Shown here piece by piece: positions 26,597-35,154 of a DNA stretch of 37,555 bases. How positions within the stretch are numbered: position 1 is the first letter of the stretch; every line of letters starts with the position of its first letter. The stretch spans positions 1 to 37,555 of the forward strand of contig RDXP01000119.1 in NCBI GenBank assembly GCA_004292865.1, given 5' to 3'. Source of the DNA: Sphingobacteriales bacterium. Its GTDB lineage: Bacteria; Bacteroidota; Bacteroidia; Sphingobacteriales; Sphingobacteriaceae. A program made the position numbers and the translations under genes. The notes under the pieces are model-generated. The model saw nothing but the letters and a program-made list of their open reading frames with translations, had not been told where the DNA came from and did no database searches.

Positions 26597-27211
26597 ATGG
26601 CAATAAATCTTCAAAAAGGGCAACGCATAAGCCTCGAAAAAACAAATGGTACCAAATTGCAAAATATTTGCGTAGGTATTAACTGGGGAGCAATAGAAAA
26701 AAAAGGAATGTTTGGTTTTGGCACTACCAAAGAAGCAGTTGACTTAGATGCCAGTTGTGCATTATTTAACGATGCCAAGCAAACGGTTGATGTGGTTTAT
26801 TTTGGCAGTTTAAAATCAAAAGATGGTGCCGTAAAACACAGTGGCGACGATTTAACTGGCGATATGGGTGGCGATGATGGCTTAGATAACGAGATTATAA
26901 CCTTAGATTTTTCGCAACTAAACCCGCAAGTAACTTATGTAGCTTTTGTACTAAACAGCTTTAGAGGGCATGATTTTGGTACAATTCCGTTTGCTTCTAT
27001 ACGTATATACGAAGGTACACCAAAGCGTGTAAACGAGGTTTTTGCAACTTTTGATATTGCTAAAGGTGCTGGTTTTGCGGGCCATACATCAATGGTGATG
27101 GGTGTTTTTTATAAGAAAAACGGCGAGTGGAAATTTAATGCCGTAGGCGAACCTACCAAAGATAAAAAACTAGAAGAAACCGTTAAAACGGTTGCCAACC
27201 AATATTTATAA
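26597..27211 (+). CDS. terD: TerD-family stress protein (second copy)
   Basis: This 204-residue TerD paralogue starts AINLQKGQRISLEKTNGTKL. It has an extra glycine-rich stretch (GAIEKKGMFGFGTTKEAVDL) before the acidic block DLDASCALFND. A second block is HSGDDLTGDMGGDDGLDNEI, and the C-terminal strands read MVMGVFYKKNGEWKFNAVGE. The near-identical opening shared with the first copy points to tandem duplication; the longer insert suggests the two have different partners. telA follows after 28 bp. Confidence 0.95.
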   Translation: MAINLQKGQRISLEKTNGTKLQNICVGINWGAIEKKGMFGFGTTKEAVDLDASCALFNDAKQTVDVVYFGSLKSKDGAVKHSGDDLTGDMGGDDGLDNEIITLDFSQLNPQVTYVAFVLNSFRGHDFGTIPFASIRIYEGTPKRVNEVFATFDIAKGAGFAGHTSMVMGVFYKKNGEWKFNAVGEPTKDKKLEETVKTVANQYL

Positions 27212-27239
27212 ACAAATTATTTGCTCATAAATTTATAAC

Positions 27240-28343
27240 ATGGAACTCGAACCCATAAATAATGTACCTACCGTAACTGCTGTAAAAGTAGATAAAGAAG
27301 GCAATGTTGATTTAACCACTATAACAGACCAAGAAAAAGAAAAATATGGCCAGCTAAGTAAAGAATTAGTACCTAGCGATGTAAATTCGGTTTTAAACTA
27401 CGGCGTTGAGGTGCAAAACTCAATGGAAAAATATAGTAACGAGTTTTTATCATCGGTACGTACTTTTAACTCGGGCGATGTAGGTACTTTGATAAACGAT
27501 TTACTATCCGAACTTAATTATATTGATGTTGATGAACTAGAGCAGGGTACTTTTAAACAGATTTTATCTAAAATTCCGTTTTTAAACAAACTGGTGGTTG
27601 ATGCCAAAAAACTTTTTCAGAAATACGATACCGTTGTTACCAATATTGATAAAATTACCAATAAAATTAAAGCGAGCAGGTTAAATTCTATTAAAGATAA
27701 TAGTTCGTTACAAACCATGTTCGATAGTAACGTAACCTACATCAAACAAATGGAGGATTTAATTATTTCGGGCAAAATAAGGTACGATGATTTGCTGGCC
27801 GATTTAGCAAAAATGGAAGCCAACCCCGCCGCTTATAACGATTACGAAATTGCCGATTTACGCGATTTTACCATAAGAGTTGATAAACGCCTGGCCGATA
27901 TGAAAGTGGTACGTTTTATAATGATGCAATCGCTTGCGCAAATTAGGGTAGTGCAAAACAACAATACCTCCATTGCCGAAAAAGCACAATCCATAGTATC
28001 AACCACGATACCTGTTTGGAAAAACCAGCTCACCATTGCCGTTGCCCTACAAAGGCAAAAAGCAAATGTAGAGATGCAAAAGAAAATTTCGGATACTACC
28101 AACACTATTCTACAAAAAAATGCTGAAATGTTGAAACAAAACAGTATTGATGTAGCTAAAGAAAACGAAAAAACAGTAGTATCGGTAGAAACCTTAAAAC
28201 GTACCACGCAATCGTTAATCGAAACCTTAAACGAGGTTAAAAAAATACACGAAGAAGGTACACAAAGTAGGCGAGCCTTAGATACCGATTTGCAAAGCTT
28301 AGAAACCGAGCTAAAGAAAAACGTAACCCGAGTAAATGGATAA
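27240..28343 (+). CDS. telA: TelA-type toxic anion resistance protein
   Basis: This 367-residue protein is almost all helix. It has a variable N-terminal 60 residues, then GVEVQNSMEKYSNEFLSSVR and GDVGTLINDLLSELNYIDVD. The centre includes LFQKYDTVVTNIDKITNKIK, and the second half is a long coiled coil ending in ETLKRTTQSLIETLNEVKKI. This matches the TelA/KlaA family (PF05816), associated with tellurite and cell-envelope toxin resistance. No membrane segments are present. It lies 6 bp before the next, unrecognised gene of the operon, which is also helical. Confidence 0.92.
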   Translation: MELEPINNVPTVTAVKVDKEGNVDLTTITDQEKEKYGQLSKELVPSDVNSVLNYGVEVQNSMEKYSNEFLSSVRTFNSGDVGTLINDLLSELNYIDVDELEQGTFKQILSKIPFLNKLVVDAKKLFQKYDTVVTNIDKITNKIKASRLNSIKDNSSLQTMFDSNVTYIKQMEDLIISGKIRYDDLLADLAKMEANPAAYNDYEIADLRDFTIRVDKRLADMKVVRFIMMQSLAQIRVVQNNNTSIAEKAQSIVSTTIPVWKNQLTIAVALQRQKANVEMQKKISDTTNTILQKNAEMLKQNSIDVAKENEKTVVSVETLKRTTQSLIETLNEVKKIHEEGTQSRRALDTDLQSLETELKKNVTRVNG

Positions 28344-28349
28344 AAGCTA

Positions 28350-29315
28350 ATGGATGAATACCTGTTAAACGTTTTAAATCAATCGAATAAAGTAATTGAT
28401 AAGCTACAAATGCTATCGGCTTTTTTTGATGATGACGAAGTGGTGTATAAAATTTATTTACGCACACAGGTTATTCATAAATTATTCGAAAGCAATGTAG
28501 AACTTGATGCGGGCAAGCTCGAGCTATTTCACTTACAATTTACTACCAGTATTTTAGATCTTTTAAAACGGATAAAAAAAAACAACGAAGGTAACGTTAG
28601 CTTGGTTTATGATGAGATTAGACTCAACGAAGATTTGATAGCTAAAATGAATGATGGCGTTTATACCGAAAAAAATTTTAATTTAGATAAGCAAAAACAA
28701 GCTTTAAAAATTAACAACTCGTTGCGAAATTTATTTCAGGTGCTTTCTACCGACTCGGCTGATTTTCCGTTTTCTAAAAACATTTCATCATTTAGTGCCC
28801 GATATGCAAAAGATTATTTTTACGATATTGAGCCCGATACTTTAACCAATTTATTAACCTTCGACCCGCAAAAAGTTTACCTAAACACCTACGCAACTAT
28901 TCAAAAAAAATTAATGGGTATGCTGTGTAAATACGATTTTAAAACCGAGTTTTTTTGCGGACTAAATGCTGGCAACTTAAAAATAGAAATTTATAAGTTT
29001 ATACATACCGATAAATACTTTTTATTTTCACCCGCCCGAAACTTATTTTTACTGTGCGATTTAGCTAAAATTACTGAGATTGATAAAGAAAACACCTTAT
29101 CGCGTAAAGCAAAAATTATACAAGAGTTACTTTACGAAAACGATAAATTACAAAGTAGTATTGGAGCTTTAAAAACCTTTATACCACCCGATATTAAACT
29201 ATTGCTAGAGCAAGGCTACCATAAAATTGCCGATACCAACTTTTTAGATAACCTTAGCAATGCCGATATTGAAGCAAATATTTTAAAAACAATGCTGAAT
29301 ACGAATGCGATATAA
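28350..29315 (+). CDS. Unrecognised helical protein of the ter operon
   Basis: This 321-residue protein is acidic and mostly alpha-helical, without a signal peptide or membrane segments. I do not recognise it as a named family. It starts MDEYLLNVLNQSNKVIDKLQ and has a long first helical part (1-135), a middle part with SKNISSFSARYAKDYFYDIE and FFCGLNAGNLKIEIYKF, and a helical tail ending in a coiled-coil-like region (KAKIIQELLYENDKLQSSIG). It is read between telA (6 bp away) and terC (33 bp away), so it is surely part of the operon. A plausible role is an adaptor between TelA and TerD or TerC; that is a guess. Confidence 0.8.
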   Translation: MDEYLLNVLNQSNKVIDKLQMLSAFFDDDEVVYKIYLRTQVIHKLFESNVELDAGKLELFHLQFTTSILDLLKRIKKNNEGNVSLVYDEIRLNEDLIAKMNDGVYTEKNFNLDKQKQALKINNSLRNLFQVLSTDSADFPFSKNISSFSARYAKDYFYDIEPDTLTNLLTFDPQKVYLNTYATIQKKLMGMLCKYDFKTEFFCGLNAGNLKIEIYKFIHTDKYFLFSPARNLFLLCDLAKITEIDKENTLSRKAKIIQELLYENDKLQSSIGALKTFIPPDIKLLLEQGYHKIADTNFLDNLSNADIEANILKTMLNTNAI

Positions 29316-29348
29316 ATAAAAACTTACACATACACAATTACACCCATT

Positions 29349-30200
29349 ATGGATTTTTTACACTACTTATTAGGCGATGATATACAAGCTGGCCTACTCA
29401 TCATTCTAAATTTAATTGTTATTGAAAGCTTACTATCGGTTGATAATGCAGCCGTATTGGCAACCATGGTATTAGATTTACCCAAAGAACAACGCAATAA
29501 AGCACTAAAATACGGTATTATTGGGGCTTATGTTTTCCGTGGTATTTGCTTGCTAATTGCTGGCTGGCTGGTAAAAATTTGGTTTTTAAAACCTATTGGT
29601 GGTTTTTACTTGCTTTGGCTAGCATACAGTTATTTTAAAAACAAGCACAGCGCAAACACCGAAGACGAAACCGTTGATAAACAAAAAAGCTGGCTTTACC
29701 GCTCTACCGTTGGTGCATTAGGCGTATTTTGGAGCACCGTTGCATTGGTTGAAGTAATGGATTTAGCTTTCTCGATAGATAATGTTTTTGCAGCCGTAGC
29801 ATTTACCGATCACATGCCACTAATTTACATTGGCGTATTTATTGGTATTTTAGCTATGCGATTTGTTGCCCAAGGCTTTGTGAAACTGCTAGAAAAATAT
29901 CCTTTTTTAGAAACCGTAGCCTTTATTGTAATAGGCGTTTTAGGGCTAAAACTAACCGCATCTTTATACACCCATTTTTCATCAGAAACCGCATTAGCCA
30001 AGTTTATTGATAGCGAAAAGCTAGATTTATTTGTATCAATTTTTACAGTATCTATTTTTGTACTGCCTGTATTAACATCGTACCTATTTAATTTTCCAAA
30101 GAAAGTTGTAGGCGATGCCAATGTTGCCGAAGAAGCCGAAAATGTGTTGGATAAACAAGATGATATTGTTTGGGACGATGAGGAGAAGAGGAATAAATAA
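29349..30200 (+). CDS. terC: TerC-family integral membrane protein
   Basis: This 283-residue protein has about seven membrane helices. It carries the two conserved acidic motifs of TerC inside the membrane: IESLLSVDNAAVLA near residue 30 and VMDLAFSIDNVFAAVAF near 145. The family is thought to act in metal-ion (Mn) export or envelope stress and, with TerD, to give tellurite resistance. The last ~35 residues form an acidic cytosolic tail (EEAENVLDKQDDIVWDDEEK). It is the last gene of the operon; a bidirectional terminator follows after 46 bp. Confidence 0.94.
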   Translation: MDFLHYLLGDDIQAGLLIILNLIVIESLLSVDNAAVLATMVLDLPKEQRNKALKYGIIGAYVFRGICLLIAGWLVKIWFLKPIGGFYLLWLAYSYFKNKHSANTEDETVDKQKSWLYRSTVGALGVFWSTVALVEVMDLAFSIDNVFAAVAFTDHMPLIYIGVFIGILAMRFVAQGFVKLLEKYPFLETVAFIVIGVLGLKLTASLYTHFSSETALAKFIDSEKLDLFVSIFTVSIFVLPVLTSYLFNFPKKVVGDANVAEEAENVLDKQDDIVWDDEEKRNK

Positions 30201-30246
30201 AATAATTAACATCAATAGATAAAATAGTAATGGGAAGATGGGATAT

Positions 30247-30277
30247 AAAAAAAGCTCCTAATTGGAGCTTTTTTTAT
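30247..30277. terminator. Bidirectional terminator between terC and tmRNA
   Basis: AAGCTCC (30252-30258) and GGAGCTT (30264-30270) surround a 5-nt loop, with an A-tract on the left and a T-tract on the right. It can stop both the ter operon and the minus-strand ssrA gene. Confidence 0.9.
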
Positions 30278-30280
30278 ACT

Positions 30281-30678
30281 TGGTGGACCCGGAGAGATTC
30301 GAACTCTCGTCCAAACATGGGATTAGTTGCGCTTTCTACATGCCTATTTTGTGGTTGGTTTTAGTGATTAAATTGGCCACAAACAGCCTGTTTAATCCTT
30401 AGTTTTTTTGGTTTTCGAGGTAAAAGCAAAACCATTTTACCCTTATTTTGGCTTTTCTGTGCTTCCGTATCAACTGCCGCCAAACGTGGCTTTTGGGAAA
30501 CATCTCGCTTACACTTCTAAAGTGTAATTAAGCTAAACTCAAATGATTGAGATTAGGCAGCAAGAGCGTAGTTATTTTCGCCTGTTGTTTTTTTGAAGAC
30601 CGATATTAAAGCGCTGTATCGTCAGTGCGCTGCATGCTTACACACTTATCGTCCATCCTGTCAATTCCGGTCGGGCCC
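30281..30678 (-). ncRNA. ssrA: Transfer-messenger RNA (tmRNA)
   Basis: The minus strand from 30678 starts GGGCCCGACCGGAATTGACA and ends GAGTTCGAATCTCTCCGGGT then CCACCA. The first seven bases GGGCCCG pair with CGGGTCC near the 3' end (one G-U), giving the acceptor stem, and GTTCGAATC is the T loop. The span is 398 nt, normal for tmRNA, with encoded CCA. Inside is a short tag reading frame (30582-30553). It frees stalled ribosomes and tags their products for proteolysis, together with SmpB. A perfect Bacteroidota -7 box lies about 24 bp upstream, and a terminator follows. Confidence 0.97.
30553..30582 (-). other. tmRNA tag reading frame (GENNYALAA)
   Basis: Within tmRNA, after the sequence AAACAACA, the codons GGC GAA AAT AAC TAC GCT CTT GCT GCC TAA encode GENNYALAA. 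The LAA end is the usual protease signal. The tag differs from the GETNYALAA that I recall for Bacteroides only at the third residue. The resume codon is taken as GGC. Confidence 0.9.
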
Positions 30679-30701
30679 TAAGGGTATGCTTTTTCGAGCA
30701 A

Positions 30702-30709
30702 CAAATATA
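30702..30709 (-). promoter_or_regulatory. -7 box of the tmRNA promoter
   Basis: On the minus strand the box reads TATATTTG, an exact TAnnTTTG match, ending 23 bp before the mature 5' end. A short leader would then be removed by RNase P. Confidence 0.65.
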
Positions 30710-30746
30710 CATTATTATTGGTTTAAATGTAATGTTAATTTTAGGG

Positions 30747-31946
30747 CTAAATTGTTCGGCCAGGGTAAACTTTTAAGGCTTCTTTTAAGCAAAGCATGGC
30801 GTTGGTTAAATCATTAATATTAAGCACATAAGCTAACCTTACTTGTTGCTTACCTGCGGTACTATTCGAGTAAAAACCAGCTGCGGGTGCCATCATTACA
30901 GTTTGGTTTTGGTAATCAAATTCTTCTAAAATCCACTGGCAAAACTTTTCGGCATCGTCAACAGGTAGTTGCGCTACCACATAAAATGCGCCTCCAGGGT
31001 TGGGGCAAATTACACCTTCAATGGCGTTTAAGCTATCCACCAATATTTTTCGGCGCAGGGTATATTCGTTAATTACATTTGTAAAATAGCTATCAGGAGT
31101 ATCTACGGCCGCTTCGCCCGCTATTTGTTCAACCATGCCTGCGCTTAGGCGGGTTTGTGCAAATTTTAATGCGGCAGCTATTACGTTTTTATTTTTGGTA
31201 ATTAAACAGCCTAAACGGGCACCACAGGCGCTATATCTTTTCGATATGGTATCAATTACAACTACATTTTCTTGTAACCCAGGTATATTAAAGGGCGAAA
31301 TAAATGTTTTGCCATCGTAGCAAAATTCTCTATATGCCTCATCCGAAAATATAAATAAATCGTATTTTAAAGCCAGCTGTTTTAAATCTAGCATTTCTTG
31401 CATGCTGTACAAATAGCCTGTTGGGTTATTGGGGTTACATATAAAAATTGCTCGGGTTTTGGGGCTTATTAGTTTCTCGAACTCGCTAATGGGTGGCAAG
31501 CCAAAATCGTTTTCGATAACCGACATTACAGGCACTATAACGCAATTGCTTTGGTGTGAAAACCCATTATAATTGGCATAAAATGGTTCGGGAATAATAA
31601 TCTCATCACCCGCATCTAAACAAGCCATTAGGGCAATATTTATAGCTTCGGATGCGCCTGTGGTAACAATAATATCATCGGTAGATACATTGTAATTAAA
31701 CTTATGGTAATAGCTTACCAGTTTTTTTCGGTAAGCTATTGTACCTTCGGATGCGGTGTAAGCCCATATTTTAAAATCGATATTTTTAATAGCGGCTATA
31801 ACGTTTTCGGGTGTTTCGATATCTGGTTGGCCAATATTAAGGTGGTAAACCTTTTTGCCATTTTGCTTAGCTTGCTCGGCAAAAGGACTTAGCTTACGAA
31901 TAGGCGAAGCAGGCATTGTTAATCCTTTATTAGAAATTGTAGGCAT
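30747..31946 (-). CDS. Class I/II pyridoxal-phosphate aminotransferase (aspartate aminotransferase-like)
   Basis: This 399-residue PLP enzyme is of the AAT-I fold. It contains YHLNIGQPDIETPENVIAAI near the N-terminus, VTTGASEAINIALMACLD for cofactor binding, FICNPNNPTG, and the Schiff-base lysine K236 in SKRYSACGARLG. The C-terminal domain has GGAFYVVAQLP and the substrate-carboxylate Arg region VRLAYV. Such enzymes usually transfer the amino group of aspartate or a broad set of amino acids; the exact substrate cannot be told. It is read away from the DUF1573 gene's terminator, so it has its own promoter, and ends 68 bp before tmRNA. Confidence 0.9.
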   Translation of the reverse strand: MPTISNKGLTMPASPIRKLSPFAEQAKQNGKKVYHLNIGQPDIETPENVIAAIKNIDFKIWAYTASEGTIAYRKKLVSYYHKFNYNVSTDDIIVTTGASEAINIALMACLDAGDEIIIPEPFYANYNGFSHQSNCVIVPVMSVIENDFGLPPISEFEKLISPKTRAIFICNPNNPTGYLYSMQEMLDLKQLALKYDLFIFSDEAYREFCYDGKTFISPFNIPGLQENVVVIDTISKRYSACGARLGCLITKNKNVIAAALKFAQTRLSAGMVEQIAGEAAVDTPDSYFTNVINEYTLRRKILVDSLNAIEGVICPNPGGAFYVVAQLPVDDAEKFCQWILEEFDYQNQTVMMAPAAGFYSNSTAGKQQVRLAYVLNINDLTNAMLCLKEALKVYPGRTI

Positions 31947-31970
31947 TGTGCTATTTTAAATTTTAGATAT

Positions 31971-32008
31971 AAAAAAAAAGCCTTTCTCATGTATTCGAGA
32001 AAGGCTTT
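31971..32008 (-). terminator. Terminator of the DUF1573 gene (minus strand)
   Basis: AAAGCCTTTCTC and GAGAAAGGCTTT are perfect 12-bp arms around an 8-nt loop, next to a run of A at 31971-31979 that becomes the T-tract on the minus strand. It lies 16 bp after the stop of the gene. Confidence 0.95.
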
Positions 32009-32024
32009 CAAGAATGTGGTTTAT

Positions 32025-32423
32025 TTAATTTGCTGCGGCGGCAACTACCTCTCCTTTAATATATAACATTTTTAAAGGAGTTTTAGAGTTAGAAGTAATT
32101 TTTACAAATTTAGTAAATGGTGCAGCAACGGCGGCATTAAAAGTAATGGTAATTGCACCGCCTTGTCCTTTTAATATAGGCGTTCCTTGTTTGGGTTCTA
32201 CACTAGGTACGGTACAGCCACAGGTTGATTCAACTGCGGTAATAATTATAGGCTCTTCGCCTACATTGGTGTATTTAAAAACATAAGATACAGGCTTTCC
32301 TTGTGGGATTTTACCAAAATCATGTGTTTCTTCCACAAATTTGAATTCGGCAGTTTTTTCTTGAAAAGAAGAAAGACCAATAATTGCTATTGCAATAAAG
32401 CAAAATAAAAATATTTTTTTCAT
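32025..32423 (-). CDS. Secreted DUF1573-domain protein
   Basis: This 132-residue protein has a signal peptide (MKKIFLFCFIAIAIIGLSSF) and one DUF1573 domain, a beta-sandwich of the ASPM/SPD-2/hydin-like type. It shows the diagnostic order THDFGKIPQGKPVSYVFKYTN, then ITAVESTCGCTVPSVEPKQG, then ITITFNA and FVKITSNSKTPL. The paired cysteines in CGC are conserved in the family. These proteins are widespread in Bacteroidota and are thought to sit in the periplasm or on the surface; the function is unknown. It is divergent from the E1 gene and has a strong terminator. Confidence 0.92.
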   Translation of the reverse strand: MKKIFLFCFIAIAIIGLSSFQEKTAEFKFVEETHDFGKIPQGKPVSYVFKYTNVGEEPIIITAVESTCGCTVPSVEPKQGTPILKGQGGAITITFNAAVAAPFTKFVKITSNSKTPLKMLYIKGEVVAAAAN

Positions 32424-32550
32424 TTTTTTAATAGTTTGAAACCAAAGGTAACTATTCTATTTAATGTAACAAATAATAAGATATTTTTTTCATAATTCTA
32501 ACCTAGATATTTTTTTGAATATATTTGAAAATATTGTTTACCCACATCCA

Positions 32551-34965
32551 ATGATAAAAAATAACGCCGATACCTTAAATCCTCACATGTACAACGAATT
32601 AAGTTTCGATGATTTTAAAACCATTGTTATTAATGATTATAAAATTGCTTACGAAAGTAGGCAAATTAGCCTGCTTGGCCGCCGCGAGGTGTTAACAGGT
32701 AAGGCTAAATTTGGCATTTTTGGCGATGGTAAAGAAGTAGCACAACTAGCTATGGCCAAAGTATTTAACCCTGGCGACTGGCGGGCGGGCTATTACCGCG
32801 ACCAAACTTTTATGCTGGCCACAGGCATGAGCAGCAAGCGGCAACTATTTGCCCAGTTATATGCCAATACCGATGTTAGCATGGAACCAGCATCTGCCGG
32901 AAGGCAAATGAATAACCATTTTGCAACCCGCTCGCTGGATGAACAGGGGCAATGGAAAAATTTGTGTACAAGTAAAAACAGCTCGTCCGATGTATCGCCC
33001 ACCGCATCGCAAATGCAAAAACTGGTAGGCTTGGCTTACGCCTCAAAACTATACAAACAAAATACAGCCTTGCATCAATTTACCCAATTTACAGCTAAAG
33101 GGAACGAGGTTGCTTTTGGTACTATTGGCAATGCCTCTACCTCCGAAGGGGTGTTTTTTGAGTCGATAAACGCTGCAGGCGTATTACAAATACCTATGGC
33201 AATTTCCGTTTGGGACGATAGTTATGGCATATCCGTACCTGCTAAATATCAAACTACAAAAGAAAACATATCCGAAATTTTAAAAGGATTTCAGCGTGAT
33301 GATACAGCCAATGGCCTAGAAATTTTTAGGGTAAAAGGTTGGGATTATGTGGCACTGTGCGAAACTTACCAAAAAGCTATTCATATTTGCCGAACCCAGC
33401 ATGTGCCTGTATTAATACACGTTACCGAGCTTACGCAGCCACAAGGGCACTCCACATCGGGCTCGCATGAGCGGTATAAACCCGATGAACGCTTGGCTTG
33501 GGAAAAAGAATACGATTGTATTTTAAAAATGCGTGAATGGATGCTACAATCGGCCATAGCCACCGAAGAAGAACTAAAAACACTCGAAAATACAGCCAAA
33601 AACGAAGTAAAAAGAATTCAGAAAGAGGCTTGGGCCGATTTTATGGAGGATATACAAATTGATAAAGAACAGGCTTTTATATTGCTAGATGCCTTGGCTG
33701 TTCATCACGAAGATGTAAAACAAATTACCCTAATTTTGCGCTCCGAAATCGACCCATTACGAAAAGAAATAATCTCTACCGTACGCAAAGCCATCCGCAT
33801 AAGCCGAAAAAATAAATCACCCGAAAGAGAAAATTTAGTGCAATGGTACAGCAAACAGCAAAATAAAAATCACGAATTATACAATACTTATTTATATACC
33901 AATAGCGCACAATCGCCCTTAAAAGCCCAAAGTATCGAAGCCATTTATACCGATAACTCGCAAATGGTAGATGGCCGAGAAATATTAAACGCTTGTTTTG
34001 ATGCTAATTTTGCCAGAGACCCATTAATTGTTGCTTTTGGTGAAGATTTAGGTGCCATAGGCGATGTAAACCAAGGCTTTGCAGGCTTGCAACAAAAATA
34101 TGGCGAAAACCGCATTACCGATACAGGTATAAGAGAAATTACCATTGTAGGCCAGGCACTTGGATTAGCCTTACGGGGATTTAAACCCATTGCCGAAATA
34201 CAGTATTTAGATTATGTTACTTACGCCATGAGCGTATTAAGCGATGATATTGCCACCCTAAGTTACCGTACCAAAGGAGGGCAAAAAGCACCTTTAATTA
34301 TCCGTACCCGTGGGCATAGGCTGGAAGGAATATGGCATGCTGGCTCGCCAATGGGGATGCTGGTAAGTGCACTTAAAGGAATGCACTTATGTGTTCCTCG
34401 AAATATGGTACAAGCCGCAGGTATGTACAACACCCTTTTACAGGGCGATGAACCCGCATTGCTTATCGAATGCCTTAATGGATACCGCATTAAAGAACGA
34501 TTGCCCGAAAACGTAGGCGAATTTAAGGTGCCGCTGGGCATTGCCGAAATTATAAAAACAGGCAACGATATTACACTGGTATCTTATGGCTCAACCTTGC
34601 GCATAGTGAACGAAGCCGCAAGCGAATTGCTTAAAATGGATATTGATGTAGAAGTAATTGATTTACAAACCCTAATGCCTTTCGACTTAGATAACACTTG
34701 TTTACAATCTATAAAAAAAACCAATAAACTTTTAATTATTGATGAAGATGTGCCCGGCGGTGGCAGTGCATATATATTACAACAAATTTTAGAAAACCAA
34801 AAAGGGTATCAATTTTTAGATGCTGCCCCACACACACTTACTGCCAAAGAACACCGAACTCCTTACGGTACCGATGGCGATTATTTTGGTAAACCAAGTG
34901 TAGATGATGTGGTAGAAAAAGTTTACCTTATGATGCAAGAGTATAATCCACAACAGTTTGTGTGA
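32551..34965 (+). CDS. Fused alpha/beta E1 component of a thiamine-dependent 2-oxoacid dehydrogenase
   Basis: This 804-residue protein fuses the E1 alpha (about 20-440) and E1 beta (about 480-804) chains of a branched-chain/pyruvate-type 2-oxoacid dehydrogenase. It catalyses the ThDP-dependent decarboxylation step. E1 alpha shows FGDGKEVAQLAM, YYRDQTFMLATGMSS and HSTSGSHERY; E1 beta shows VAFGEDLGAIGDVNQGF, GQALGLALRGFKPIAEIQYL and HRTPYGTDG. The ThDP-metal motif, normally GDG...N, reads GNASTSEG (N194) ... WDDSYGIS (D222-D223): Asp and Asn seem exchanged. The ATG at 32551 is chosen over an in-frame TTG at 32515; the ATG at 32587 is also possible. Confidence 0.88.
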   Translation: MIKNNADTLNPHMYNELSFDDFKTIVINDYKIAYESRQISLLGRREVLTGKAKFGIFGDGKEVAQLAMAKVFNPGDWRAGYYRDQTFMLATGMSSKRQLFAQLYANTDVSMEPASAGRQMNNHFATRSLDEQGQWKNLCTSKNSSSDVSPTASQMQKLVGLAYASKLYKQNTALHQFTQFTAKGNEVAFGTIGNASTSEGVFFESINAAGVLQIPMAISVWDDSYGISVPAKYQTTKENISEILKGFQRDDTANGLEIFRVKGWDYVALCETYQKAIHICRTQHVPVLIHVTELTQPQGHSTSGSHERYKPDERLAWEKEYDCILKMREWMLQSAIATEEELKTLENTAKNEVKRIQKEAWADFMEDIQIDKEQAFILLDALAVHHEDVKQITLILRSEIDPLRKEIISTVRKAIRISRKNKSPERENLVQWYSKQQNKNHELYNTYLYTNSAQSPLKAQSIEAIYTDNSQMVDGREILNACFDANFARDPLIVAFGEDLGAIGDVNQGFAGLQQKYGENRITDTGIREITIVGQALGLALRGFKPIAEIQYLDYVTYAMSVLSDDIATLSYRTKGGQKAPLIIRTRGHRLEGIWHAGSPMGMLVSALKGMHLCVPRNMVQAAGMYNTLLQGDEPALLIECLNGYRIKERLPENVGEFKVPLGIAEIIKTGNDITLVSYGSTLRIVNEAASELLKMDIDVEVIDLQTLMPFDLDNTCLQSIKKTNKLLIIDEDVPGGGSAYILQQILENQKGYQFLDAAPHTLTAKEHRTPYGTDGDYFGKPSVDDVVEKVYLMMQEYNPQQFV

Positions 34966-35154
34966 TTTTATTGATTTTAATAATTTACTAAACGAAGATT
35001 TTGGCTGATTGCTAAATGGTATTGCTGCTTCATAAAATAGTTTTAATTTTTGCAAATACCGATGATGTGGGTTGTAAATTTTTGTTGAAAATGGAATAAT
35101 TGTTGGCCGTTAATCGCATAAAAAAATCTTAAAAATAAAGGTTAAAACAGAAAG

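Noticed and set aside
30281-30320. A tRNA gene on the minus strand (T loop and CCA end visible)
   Set aside because: No anticodon arm follows at tRNA distance; the partner acceptor strand is about 390 nt away, which makes it tmRNA.
30593-30817. Plus-strand 74-codon ORF across the tmRNA 5' half
   Set aside because: The region is tmRNA on the other strand, with acceptor stem and tag; the ORF is incidental.
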